Below are positions 1-6,027 of a stretch of DNA of 7,465 nucleotides, piece by piece. Origin of the DNA: CALHVX01 sp038757945 (GTDB taxonomy: Bacteria; Pseudomonadota; Gammaproteobacteria; Pseudomonadales; Azotimanducaceae). The notes below the pieces were generated by a model. The model had not been told where the DNA came from and searched no databases. It saw only the letters and a program-made list of their open reading frames with translations. The stretch covers positions 1 through 7,465 of the forward strand of contig JBCDGJ010000220.1 of NCBI GenBank assembly GCA_038757945.1, given 5' to 3'. A program made the position numbers and the translations under genes. Position 1 is the stretch's first letter. Each line of letters begins with the position of its first letter.

Positions 1-383
1 AGCACAAACGCCGCAAAGTGAGTGGCCGCAACCATGACCATGGCACCAAGCGTCGCCAGCAGCGTCAGCAGATAAAACTCTTCCAGTTCGCCCCGGCGCC
101 CGGACAGATAGCGGTAAGAGAGCACGACCGTCACCAGCGCACCGCCGAGAATCAGCAGGTTGAACAGGCCGGCGAAGCCGTCTACCTGGAGCTGCGCCAT
201 GACCAATCTCGGCTCAGCATCCAGCGTCGTCAGACAGGCTCCGGCAGCCGCACCCAGACTGATGACCGATACGATCAGGGCGGTGCGATGCGCTCGCAGG
301 AAAGCGACCACCAGCAGCAGGGTCACCAGCCCGGCGCTGAGTACAAGGTACGGTGCCAGCGCGTAGAGGTCGGCAGCGTTCAC
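1..383 (-). CDS. nuoN: NADH-quinone oxidoreductase subunit N, N-terminal part (3' end beyond window)
   Basis: NuoN is one of three antiporter-like proton-pumping subunits in the membrane arm of complex I. Only the first 127 codons are in the window; the gene runs off the left edge with no in-frame stop. I chose a GTG start at 383 because it overlaps the nuoM stop as GTGA and has a GGGGGAA ribosome-binding stretch at 388-394. The visible protein has hydrophobic segments near residues 8-28 and 34-52. These are followed by the conserved QVDGFAGLF (about 65-74), another membrane segment (75-92), and EEFYLLTLLATLGAMVMVAA (101-120), which matches the third to fourth helix region of NuoN (EFYLLVLIAALGG in E. 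coli). The catalytic lysines and glutamate of the family lie further on, outside the window. The identity is firm from sequence and position; intactness cannot be judged. Confidence 0.95.
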   Translation of the reverse strand, partial: MNAADLYALAPYLVLSAGLVTLLLVVAFLRAHRTALIVSVISLGAAAGACLTTLDAEPRLVMAQLQVDGFAGLFNLLILGGALVTVVLSYRYLSGRRGELEEFYLLTLLATLGAMVMVAATHFAAFV

Positions 384-1834
384 GGCGTTCCCCCGGCAAG
401 TTCGGTGACGAGCGGCGCGGCCAGATCGAACACCGGCTGGGGATACAGCCCGAGGGCAACAAGCGCGACCATCATCATCACCATGACGCTGAGCTCGCGA
501 GCGCCGAGGTCATCCATGGCTGCCGGACCTGGCTCCCCCTGAAAGGCCCGCTGCATCAGCGACAGCGAGTAAACCGCAGCGACCACGATCCCCAGGGCAG
601 CGGCTACCGTGAGTCCGACATCGACCTGGAAGGCGCCCAGCAACACCAGGAACTCACCGACGAAGTTCCCGAGGCCGGGCATGCCCAGCGAGGCAACGAT
701 GAAGAACAGCGCCATGGCACCCATGCGCGGCGCCCGGACCCAGAGGCCACCCATGGCTCCCATATCGCGAGTGTGCAGCCGCTGCTGCAGCGCACCAGCC
801 ATCATGAAGAGCGCGGCGGTGGAGAACCCGTGAGCGATCATCTGCAGTATGGCGCCCTGTAGAGCAAGCTGATTCGCCGCAAACACGCCCAGCAGCACAA
901 AGCCCATGTGGCTGACGCTGCTGTACGCCACCAGCCGCTTGAAGTCGCTCTGCCCGTAAGCGAGGTAGCCCCCGTAGATAACGCTGGCCGCGCCCAGCGC
1001 CATGGCCGGCCATCGAAAGTCCAGTACGGCTTCGGGAAACAGCGGCAGCACGAAGCGGATCAGCCCGTAGCCACCGGTTTTCAGCAGTATGCCTGCGAGA
1101 ACGACGCTACCCGCCGTTGGCGCCTGCGTGTGCGCATCGGGCAGCCAGCTGTGGAACGGCACGGCGGGCAGCTTGACTACGAAGGCGATGAAGAAGCCGA
1201 GCATAAGCCAGAGCTCGAACGCAGGATCTACGTCGGCTTCGAGCAGGGCGTAGTAGTCGAAGCTGATGACACCGGTGTTGACGTAGTGCAGATAGACCAG
1301 CGCCATCATCGCCAGCAACATGAGCAGGCCGCTGATCTGCGTAAAGAGAAAGAACTTCATGGCCGCATGAGCGCGGCCTTCGTGCCCCCAGATGGCGATC
1401 AGGAAGTACATGGGAATCAGCATGACTTCCCAGAACACGAAAAACAGAAACAGATCGAGCGCGGTAAATACACCGACCACGCCCGCGAGCGCCCAGAGCA
1501 GATTGAACTGAAAGAACCCCTCACGCGTCTTGGTTTCAGCCCAGGAGGACACCACGGCCACCACGCCGAGCAGCAGGGTGAGCGCAACGAGCATCAGGCT
1601 CAGGCCATCCAGTTCCAGCAGCAGGCTGATACCGAATGCGTCGATCCAGGGTACCTGGGTCCTGGCGTAAAGGCCGACCACCGATCCACCCTGCCAGATC
1701 ACGGCCAGCCAGGCGCCGGCAAGGGCAAGCACGCCGAGAGCAACCCAACGCGGCAGTCGCTGATCGTAGCGGCCGGCAGCACCGGCACCGAGTCCCCCGG
1801 CAAACAGCAACGCGATGAGACCAGGGATGCTCAT
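380..1834 (-). CDS. nuoM: NADH-quinone oxidoreductase subunit M (proton-pumping membrane subunit)
   Basis: NuoM is an antiporter-like subunit of the complex I membrane arm, with about 14 transmembrane helices and one proton channel. The protein is 484 residues, slightly shorter than E. coli NuoM (509). The key residues align: E136 in FWEVMLIP (E. coli E144), K221 in VVKLPAVPFHSWLPDAH (K234), K252 in LLKTGGYG (K265) and E394 in FVGEFL (E407). Further family signatures are LAYGQSDFKRLVAYSSVSHMG (290-311, near the helix 9-10 region) and the histidine of MIAHGFSTAALFMMAG (332-347). The ATG at 1834 overlaps the nuoL stop as ATGA. No strong Shine-Dalgarno sequence is visible before it, so translation is probably coupled to nuoL. 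The gene overlaps nuoN by four bases at its end. Nothing suggests damage: the frame is open throughout and all four charged residues are kept. Confidence 0.98.
   Translation of the reverse strand: MSIPGLIALLFAGGLGAGAAGRYDQRLPRWVALGVLALAGAWLAVIWQGGSVVGLYARTQVPWIDAFGISLLLELDGLSLMLVALTLLLGVVAVVSSWAETKTREGFFQFNLLWALAGVVGVFTALDLFLFFVFWEVMLIPMYFLIAIWGHEGRAHAAMKFFLFTQISGLLMLLAMMALVYLHYVNTGVISFDYYALLEADVDPAFELWLMLGFFIAFVVKLPAVPFHSWLPDAHTQAPTAGSVVLAGILLKTGGYGLIRFVLPLFPEAVLDFRWPAMALGAASVIYGGYLAYGQSDFKRLVAYSSVSHMGFVLLGVFAANQLALQGAILQMIAHGFSTAALFMMAGALQQRLHTRDMGAMGGLWVRAPRMGAMALFFIVASLGMPGLGNFVGEFLVLLGAFQVDVGLTVAAALGIVVAAVYSLSLMQRAFQGEPGPAAMDDLGARELSVMVMMMVALVALGLYPQPVFDLAAPLVTELAGGTP
388..394 (-). promoter_or_regulatory. 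Ribosome-binding site of nuoN
   Basis: On the minus strand GGGGGAA precedes the GTG at 383 by four bases. It lies inside the last codons of nuoM and supports the non-ATG start of nuoN, which no upstream ATG could replace without a longer overlap into nuoM. The overlap with the nuoM stop suggests coupled translation. This is inferred from sequence only. Confidence 0.5.
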
Positions 1835-3684
1835 GACAGGATCATCGCCGCGGCAAGCACGAACGCCAGCCCAATGCCCATGCTGGTGGCGTACCAGCGC
1901 AGCTGCCCGGTCTGGGTGCCCGCCAGCATGGCGTGCAGCAGGCGCGCACCACCAACCAGCGCGTTGTACAGCACATCAATCGGTTCATTTCTGCACAGCC
2001 GAGCCATGGCGACGAACGGCCGCTCCAGCACCTGCGCATAAAGCGCATCGAAGCCCCAGCCATTGCGCAGGAAGGTACCAACGCCCGACCGGTCCAGGGC
2101 CAACGGTTCACCGATCCGCCCGCGGCCGTACAGCCACCAGCCGGCCAGCACTCCGAGCAGCGGGATCAGCGCCGTCAGTCCGGCAAGCCACCAGGCGTGC
2201 TCTGCACCGGCCGGGCCGCCATCAGGCAATACCTCCGCAACGGCCCCGAGCCCGAACCAGCCGCCGCCCAGCGACAGCACCGCAAGCACCACAAGTGGCG
2301 CCGCCAGACCCCAACCCGACAAGGTCTCAGGTTCGGTTCTGAGCTCACCGAAGAACACCAGCAGAATCATTCGAACGCTGTAGACCGAGGTGATGAACGC
2401 GGCACCTGCGGCCACCATCCAGAACAGCGGACCGACCGGACCTGCGTCGAAAGCAGTCAGGAGAATCAGATCCTTGCTGTAGAAACCCGAAGTCAGCGGC
2501 AGCGCAGCAAGAGCCGCCGCGCCGATCAGCATGCAGACGAAAGGCAGACGCATCCGGTTCCAGAGCCCGCCCATCCGGAACACGTCCTGCTCATGGTGCA
2601 GGGACAGAATGACCGAGCCGGCGGACAGAAACAGCAGCGCCTTGAAGAACGCGTGGGTCATGAGGTGGAAGATCGCAGCCGACCAGGCACCGACGCCAAG
2701 CGCGAAGAACATGTAGCCGATCTGGCTCATCGTCGAGTAGGCGAGAATGCGTTTCAGATCGCGCTGCGTGAGCGCACTGACTGCGGCGAGGGTCAGGGTC
2801 ACCAGCCCGACGCAGGCCACCGTCATCTGAGCAGCGGGTGACAGCAGGTAAAGCTCGTGGGTGCGCGCGATCAGATAGACCCCGGCAGTGACCATGGTCG
2901 CCGCATGAATCAGCGCGCTGACCGGCGTCGGGCCCGCCATAGCGTCCGGCAACCAGGTCTGCAGTGGGACCTGGGCTGACTTGCCGATACCACCCACGAG
3001 CAGCAGCAGCGCGATGACCGTGGCGATGCCGGAGCCCTCCGGCCAGCTGGCCAGCGCGGCAGTCATCGCCGCCTGAATCTCCAGCGTGCCCAGTTCGAGA
3101 AACAGCAGCAACAGGCCCAGCGCCATGGCCGTATCGCCAACGCGGGTCACGACAAAGGCCTTGCGCGCCGCATAGCCGTTGGCAGCATCCGTGTGAAAGA
3201 AACCGATCAGCAGGTAGCTGCAGAGGCCAACGCCCTCCCAGCCGAGGTACAGCAGCAGCAGGTTGTCGCCCAGCACCAGCAGCAGCATCGCAAACACGAA
3301 CAGGTTCATGTAAGCGAAGAACCGGCTGTACCCCGCTTCATGGGCCATGTAGGCGGCCGCATACACGTGAATCAGGAACCCGACACCGGTGATGACCGCC
3401 ACCATGACCATGGACAGGCCATCGAAGTAGAGCGTGAACGCGGGATCGAAACCGCCGACGTCCATCCAGCGCCAGAGCGTCTGGTGGTGCTCGGTCGCCC
3501 CGGACCCGATGAACGCCACAGACACCACCATCGTGAGCAGTGCCGCCGCCCCAATAGAGCCCGCGCCGACCAGGGCAACGGCGGAACGACCGAGGCGCCC
3601 TTCGGTGGCAACCAGAATCAGAAATCCGAACAGCGGCAACACGGGAATCCAGGTCAGCAACGCCATGGATCCCGGCGCCGTCAT
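1831..3684 (-). CDS. nuoL: NADH-quinone oxidoreductase subunit L (distal proton-pumping subunit with lateral helix)
   Basis: NuoL is the distal antiporter-like subunit; its long C-terminal lateral helix braces the membrane arm. With the ATG at 3684 the product is 617 residues (E. coli 613). This start makes an ATGA overlap with the nuoK stop; an in-frame ATG at 3666 (MALLTWIP) is a possible alternative. The reading frame stays open far upstream through nuoK, but that extension lacks any family similarity. Functional residues are present: E150 in GWEGVGLCSYLLIGF (E. coli E144), D184 in VTRVGD (D178), K235 in GGIGKSAQ (K229), H260 in ALIHAATMVTAGVYL (H254), K348 in AFFKALLF (K342) and K404-D405 in FYSKDLIL (K399-D400). 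The C-terminal part, about 530-617 (GWGFDALYAQVLERPF to LRWYATSMGIG), fits the lateral helix and last membrane helix of E. coli NuoL. Identity is certain; only the exact start is open. Confidence 0.98.
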   Translation of the reverse strand: MTAPGSMALLTWIPVLPLFGFLILVATEGRLGRSAVALVGAGSIGAAALLTMVVSVAFIGSGATEHHQTLWRWMDVGGFDPAFTLYFDGLSMVMVAVITGVGFLIHVYAAAYMAHEAGYSRFFAYMNLFVFAMLLLVLGDNLLLLYLGWEGVGLCSYLLIGFFHTDAANGYAARKAFVVTRVGDTAMALGLLLLFLELGTLEIQAAMTAALASWPEGSGIATVIALLLLVGGIGKSAQVPLQTWLPDAMAGPTPVSALIHAATMVTAGVYLIARTHELYLLSPAAQMTVACVGLVTLTLAAVSALTQRDLKRILAYSTMSQIGYMFFALGVGAWSAAIFHLMTHAFFKALLFLSAGSVILSLHHEQDVFRMGGLWNRMRLPFVCMLIGAAALAALPLTSGFYSKDLILLTAFDAGPVGPLFWMVAAGAAFITSVYSVRMILLVFFGELRTEPETLSGWGLAAPLVVLAVLSLGGGWFGLGAVAEVLPDGGPAGAEHAWWLAGLTALIPLLGVLAGWWLYGRGRIGEPLALDRSGVGTFLRNGWGFDALYAQVLERPFVAMARLCRNEPIDVLYNALVGGARLLHAMLAGTQTGQLRWYATSMGIGLAFVLAAAMILS

Positions 3685-4019
3685 CCGCGCAGCTCGTTCA
3701 TCGAATCGATGTTGAGATCGGCAGCGGTCGCTGCCGGCTCTGCCTGCAGGCGCCGTCGGAGCTGCAGCGTCAACGCCAGCGCCAGGACCGCCTCCGCCGC
3801 CGCCAGCGCCAGCACCAGCATGTACATCACCTGACCATCGGCTTCGCCCCAGCGGGCCCCGGCGGCAACGAAGGCCAGCCCGCAGCCGTTGAGCATCAGC
3901 TCCAGGGACATGAGGATGAACAACACGTTGCGACGCACCATCACACCGGTCAGCCCGATCAGGAACAGCGTAGCCGCCAGCAGCAGCACGTGGTCGAACG
4001 GAACGGCAACGGCCATCAT
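3681..4019 (-). CDS. nuoK: NADH-quinone oxidoreductase subunit K (MrpC-like membrane subunit)
   Basis: NuoK is a small three-helix membrane subunit of complex I, related to MrpC, that links the quinone module to the antiporter-like pumps. The 112-residue product has membrane segments at roughly 9-27, 33-53 and 63-87. The two essential buried glutamates are present: E40 in FILMSLELMLN (E. coli E36) and E76 in LALAAAEAVLALAL (E. coli E72). Also conserved are LTGVMVRRN and the loop WGEADGQVMY. The tail ends in LNIDSMNELRG, as in E. coli (LNIDSVSEMRG), but about eight extra residues (AEPAATAA region, 93-101) separate it from the third helix. The ATG at 4019 overlaps the nuoJ stop as ATGA and has a good ribosome-binding site; the next codon is also ATG. 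The gene overlaps nuoL by four bases. Confidence 0.97.
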   Translation of the reverse strand: MMAVAVPFDHVLLLAATLFLIGLTGVMVRRNVLFILMSLELMLNGCGLAFVAAGARWGEADGQVMYMLVLALAAAEAVLALALTLQLRRRLQAEPAATAADLNIDSMNELRG

Positions 4020-4534
4020 GGCGCAGCCTCCCTACGCTCCGTACGCAGATAGCGGCGACCCAGGTGATAAGCGCCAACGAGTGCTGCCAGGAGCAGCACC
4101 GAAGCCAGCTCGACAATCAGCAGATAGGGTCCGTAGAGCGCTACGCCAACGGCTTTCGGCGATACCCCGGCGCCAGCCGTCGCGGTGCCGCTGCCTGCAA
4201 CCAGGAAGCTCATCTCGATCAGCAGCACGAAGGTCAGCACGCCCGGGCCAACCCAACCCACGGGCTCGAGCCACTGCTGCTCCTGCCGCACGGAATCACG
4301 CCCGAGGTTCAGCATCATGACGACGAACAGGAACAGGACCATGATGGCGCCGGCGTAGACGACCACGGCCAGAGCCGCGGCAAAAGGCGCACCAAGCAGG
4401 TAGAAGATGACCGCGAGAGCCAGCAGCGAAACGATCAGATAAATAAGCGCATGGGACGCGTTGGCCCGGGTAACCACCAGCACGGCGCTGAGCAGCGCTA
4501 CGGCCGCTGCAAGATAGAAGAACATCATCGCCAT
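4016..4534 (-). CDS. nuoJ: NADH-quinone oxidoreductase subunit J (ND6-like membrane subunit)
   Basis: NuoJ is the ND6 homologue, a five-helix membrane subunit whose third helix carries a pi-bulge involved in coupling quinone reduction to proton pumping. From the ATG at 4534 the product is 172 residues (E. coli 184). This start aligns with E. coli NuoJ with one extra residue; ATGs at 4528 and 4525 are alternatives. An upstream in-frame extension would run into nuoI and has no family similarity. The signature VVYAGAIMVLFLFVVMMLNL (58-77) is intact, including the conserved tyrosine (Y60; E. coli Y59). Residue 56 is alanine, where E. coli has glutamate (E55). Later helices lie near 96-113 and 134-158, followed by a charged tail. 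It follows nuoI after 13 bases with only a weak ribosome-binding match, and overlaps nuoK by four bases. Confidence 0.97.
   Translation of the reverse strand: MAMMFFYLAAAVALLSAVLVVTRANASHALIYLIVSLLALAVIFYLLGAPFAAALAVVVYAGAIMVLFLFVVMMLNLGRDSVRQEQQWLEPVGWVGPGVLTFVLLIEMSFLVAGSGTATAGAGVSPKAVGVALYGPYLLIVELASVLLLAALVGAYHLGRRYLRTERREAAP
4027..4033 (-). promoter_or_regulatory. Strong ribosome-binding site of nuoK
   Basis: AGGGAGG on the minus strand lies seven bases before the ATG at 4019, inside the last codons of nuoJ. It is the clearest Shine-Dalgarno match in the window and favours the first of two tandem ATG codons. It suggests that nuoK recruits ribosomes itself as well as by coupling to nuoJ. 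Confidence 0.75.
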
Positions 4535-4547
4535 CTGCTCTGACCGC

Positions 4548-5063
4548 TCACGGCAGGAGACTATGTATGTCGACGGGCGGCGACTCGCGTTCCGCAGCCC
4601 CCTTGGCTTTGCCGCCGATCGCTTTGCCGGCAACCTGCCAGAAACTGTAATCGGGATACTTGCCGGGCCCGTCGATCAGCAGGTGCTCTTTTTCGTACAC
4701 CATGTTCTGCCGGTCGTACTCGGCGAGCTCGAAGTCCGGCGTCAGCTGGATCGCGTAGGTCGGGCAGGCTTCCTCACACAGGCCGCACATGATGCAGCGG
4801 GAAAAGTTGATGCGGAAAAACGCCGGATACCAGCGGCCATCTTCCGCCTCGGTCTTCTGCAGCGCGATGCAATCCACCGGACAGGCCACCGCGCAGAGGT
4901 TGCAGGCCACGCAGCGCTCTTCACCGTCGGGATCTCGGGTCAGCACGATCCGCCCGCGGTAGCGCGGCGCCAGATAGGGCATTTCCTCGGGGTACTGAAC
5001 GGTTTCGTTGCGCGAGAACGTGTGTTTGAGCACCTCCCAGATCGAGCGCAGTTGACTCAGCAT
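4548..5063 (-). CDS. nuoI: NADH-quinone oxidoreductase subunit I (two [4Fe-4S] ferredoxin-like subunit)
   Basis: NuoI is a peripheral-arm subunit carrying iron-sulfur clusters N6a and N6b, which pass electrons towards cluster N2 and quinone. The 171-residue protein contains two CxxCxxCxxxCP motifs: C51, C54, C57, C61 and C90, C93, C96, C100. The stretch from RYRGRIVLTRDPDGEERC (34-51) through INFSRCIMCGLCEEACP (85-101) to LTPDFELAEYDRQNMVYEKE (107-126) is nearly identical to E. coli NuoI. The C-terminal tail ends in IHSLLP, like E. coli (VKSLLP), marking the gammaproteobacterial form. The N-terminus is about nine residues shorter than in E. coli. The ATG at 5063 lies one base after the nuoH stop and has a good ribosome-binding site. 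All cluster ligands are present, so the protein should be functional. Confidence 0.98.
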   Translation of the reverse strand: MLSQLRSIWEVLKHTFSRNETVQYPEEMPYLAPRYRGRIVLTRDPDGEERCVACNLCAVACPVDCIALQKTEAEDGRWYPAFFRINFSRCIMCGLCEEACPTYAIQLTPDFELAEYDRQNMVYEKEHLLIDGPGKYPDYSFWQVAGKAIGGKAKGAAERESPPVDIHSLLP

Positions 5064-5064
5064 C

Positions 5065-6015
5065 TCACCCCCTCAGCGCCAGCAGCACGGCGCCCGTTAC
5101 CATAATGTTGAGGAGCGACAGCGGCAGCAGCACTTTCCACCCGAGCGCCATCAGCTGGTCATAGCGTGGCCTGGGAATTGCTGCGCGCAGCAGCACAAAA
5201 AAATTGATGACGATGATCGTCTTCAGCAGAAACCAGACGATTGGCGGCAACCAGCCGGGACCGAGCCAGCCACCGAAAAAGAGCGTGACGATCATCGCCG
5301 AGGTCAGAATCACCGACAGGTATTCACCGACCATGATCAGGGCGAACTTCATGCCCGAGTATTCGGTGTGAAAGCCGGCGGTCAGCTCGTGCTCCGCTTC
5401 CGGCAGGTCGAAGGGCAGGCGATGTGCTTCGGCAACACCGGCAATGAGAAAGAGAACCAGGCCCAGACACTGCGGGATGCAGAACCAGAGCTCCTGCTGT
5501 GCCGTGACGATCGCGGTCAGGCTGAAGGACCCGGTCTGCATGACAACGCCCATCAGCGACAGGCCCATGAACACCTCGTAGGTCACCATTTGCGCCGCGC
5601 CCCGGAGTCCACCGAGCAGCGCGTACTTGCTGTTGCTCGCCAGGCCGCCCAGCAGCACGCCGTAAACGGCCAGCGACGTTACAGCGAGAAAGAACAGAAT
5701 GCCGATGTTCAGATCGACGATCTGCAGGTCCGGTCCCCAGGGGACAATCGCAAAGCCCAGCAGCATCGCTGCCGCGAGGATTACGGGCGCAAGGACGAAG
5801 ACCAGCCGATCGGCGAACGGCGGCACCCAGTCGTCTTTCGTGAACAGCTTGATGACGTCAGCGATGATCTGTGCGCTGCCAAAGGGACCAACGCGATTCG
5901 GACCGAGCCGGTCCTGCCAGAAGCCGAGCAGACGGCGTTCCCACCAGACCAGCAGCCCGGCAGTGATCATGCTGCCGAGGAGCACGGGAAGGATCAGATA
6001 GTAACCGGTCGCCAC
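5065..6015 (-). CDS. nuoH: NADH-quinone oxidoreductase subunit H (ND1-like, quinone-site membrane subunit)
   Basis: NuoH is the ND1 homologue. It forms much of the quinone-binding chamber where the membrane arm meets the peripheral arm, and starts the proton-translocation chain. From a GTG at 6015 the product is 316 residues (E. coli 325). A tandem GTG at 6018 would add one residue. An ATG far upstream (6228) would give an N-terminus read from the wrong frame of nuoG and is unlikely. Family signatures in order are WWERRLLGFWQDRLGPNRVG (24-43), FTKDDWVPPFADR (58-70), DLNIGILFFL (101-110), MVTYEVFMGLSLMGVV (143-158), the acidic quinone-loop segment LPFDLPEAEHELTAGFHTEY (200-219) with E206, E208, E210 and E218, and AIPRPRYDQLMALGWK (279-294). 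About eight membrane helices are expected and visible. The gene starts four bases after the nuoG stop and ends one base before nuoI. Confidence 0.97.
   Translation of the reverse strand: MATGYYLILPVLLGSMITAGLLVWWERRLLGFWQDRLGPNRVGPFGSAQIIADVIKLFTKDDWVPPFADRLVFVLAPVILAAAMLLGFAIVPWGPDLQIVDLNIGILFFLAVTSLAVYGVLLGGLASNSKYALLGGLRGAAQMVTYEVFMGLSLMGVVMQTGSFSLTAIVTAQQELWFCIPQCLGLVLFLIAGVAEAHRLPFDLPEAEHELTAGFHTEYSGMKFALIMVGEYLSVILTSAMIVTLFFGGWLGPGWLPPIVWFLLKTIIVINFFVLLRAAIPRPRYDQLMALGWKVLLPLSLLNIMVTGAVLLALRG
5068..5074 (-). promoter_or_regulatory. Ribosome-binding site of nuoI
   Basis: GAGGGGG on the minus strand overlaps the last codons of nuoH (Leu-Arg-Gly). The GAGG core is seven bases before the ATG at 5063. 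It supports that ATG as the start of nuoI even though the protein is a little shorter at its N-terminus than the E. coli one. Confidence 0.65.
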
Positions 6016-6018
6016 CAC

Positions 6019-6027
6019 CCTACCCCC
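6019..6027 (-). promoter_or_regulatory. Ribosome-binding region of nuoH
   Basis: GGGGGTAGG on the minus strand spans the nuoG stop codon TAG (6022-6020). The G-run at 6023-6027 is seven bases before the GTG at 6015 and four before the GTG at 6018, which slightly favours the second GTG as the nuoH start. There is no ATG nearby that fits the NuoH family N-terminus. Confidence 0.45.

Noticed and set aside
908..2041. Long plus-strand open frame of 377 codons antisense to nuoM and the end of nuoL (also 1933-2841, 302 codons)
   Set aside because: The translations are rich in Gln, His, Arg and Glu with no recognisable domain, as expected from the complement of Leu/Ala/Val-rich membrane-protein codons in GC-rich DNA. 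The opposite strand encodes unmistakable NuoM and NuoL.
2981..3010. CAGCAGCAGC-type runs here and at many other places, resembling trinucleotide repeats
   Set aside because: They are the complement of repeated CTG leucine codons in membrane helices and reflect codon preference, not a repeat element.
380..3684. nuoL, nuoM and nuoN similarity as a recent tandem duplication
   Set aside because: The three antiporter-like subunits are ancient paralogues found in all complex I operons; the copies here are highly diverged from each other.
3685..4116. N-terminal extension of nuoL to a 761-codon reading frame
   Set aside because: The extra 144 residues are read out of frame through nuoK and do not resemble NuoL. 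The ATG at 3684 gives the family length and the usual ATGA overlap.
4535..4547. The 13-base nuoI-nuoJ gap as a possible internal promoter or terminator
   Set aside because: It is too short for either and shows no inverted repeat or T-run. It is the longest intergenic gap in the window.
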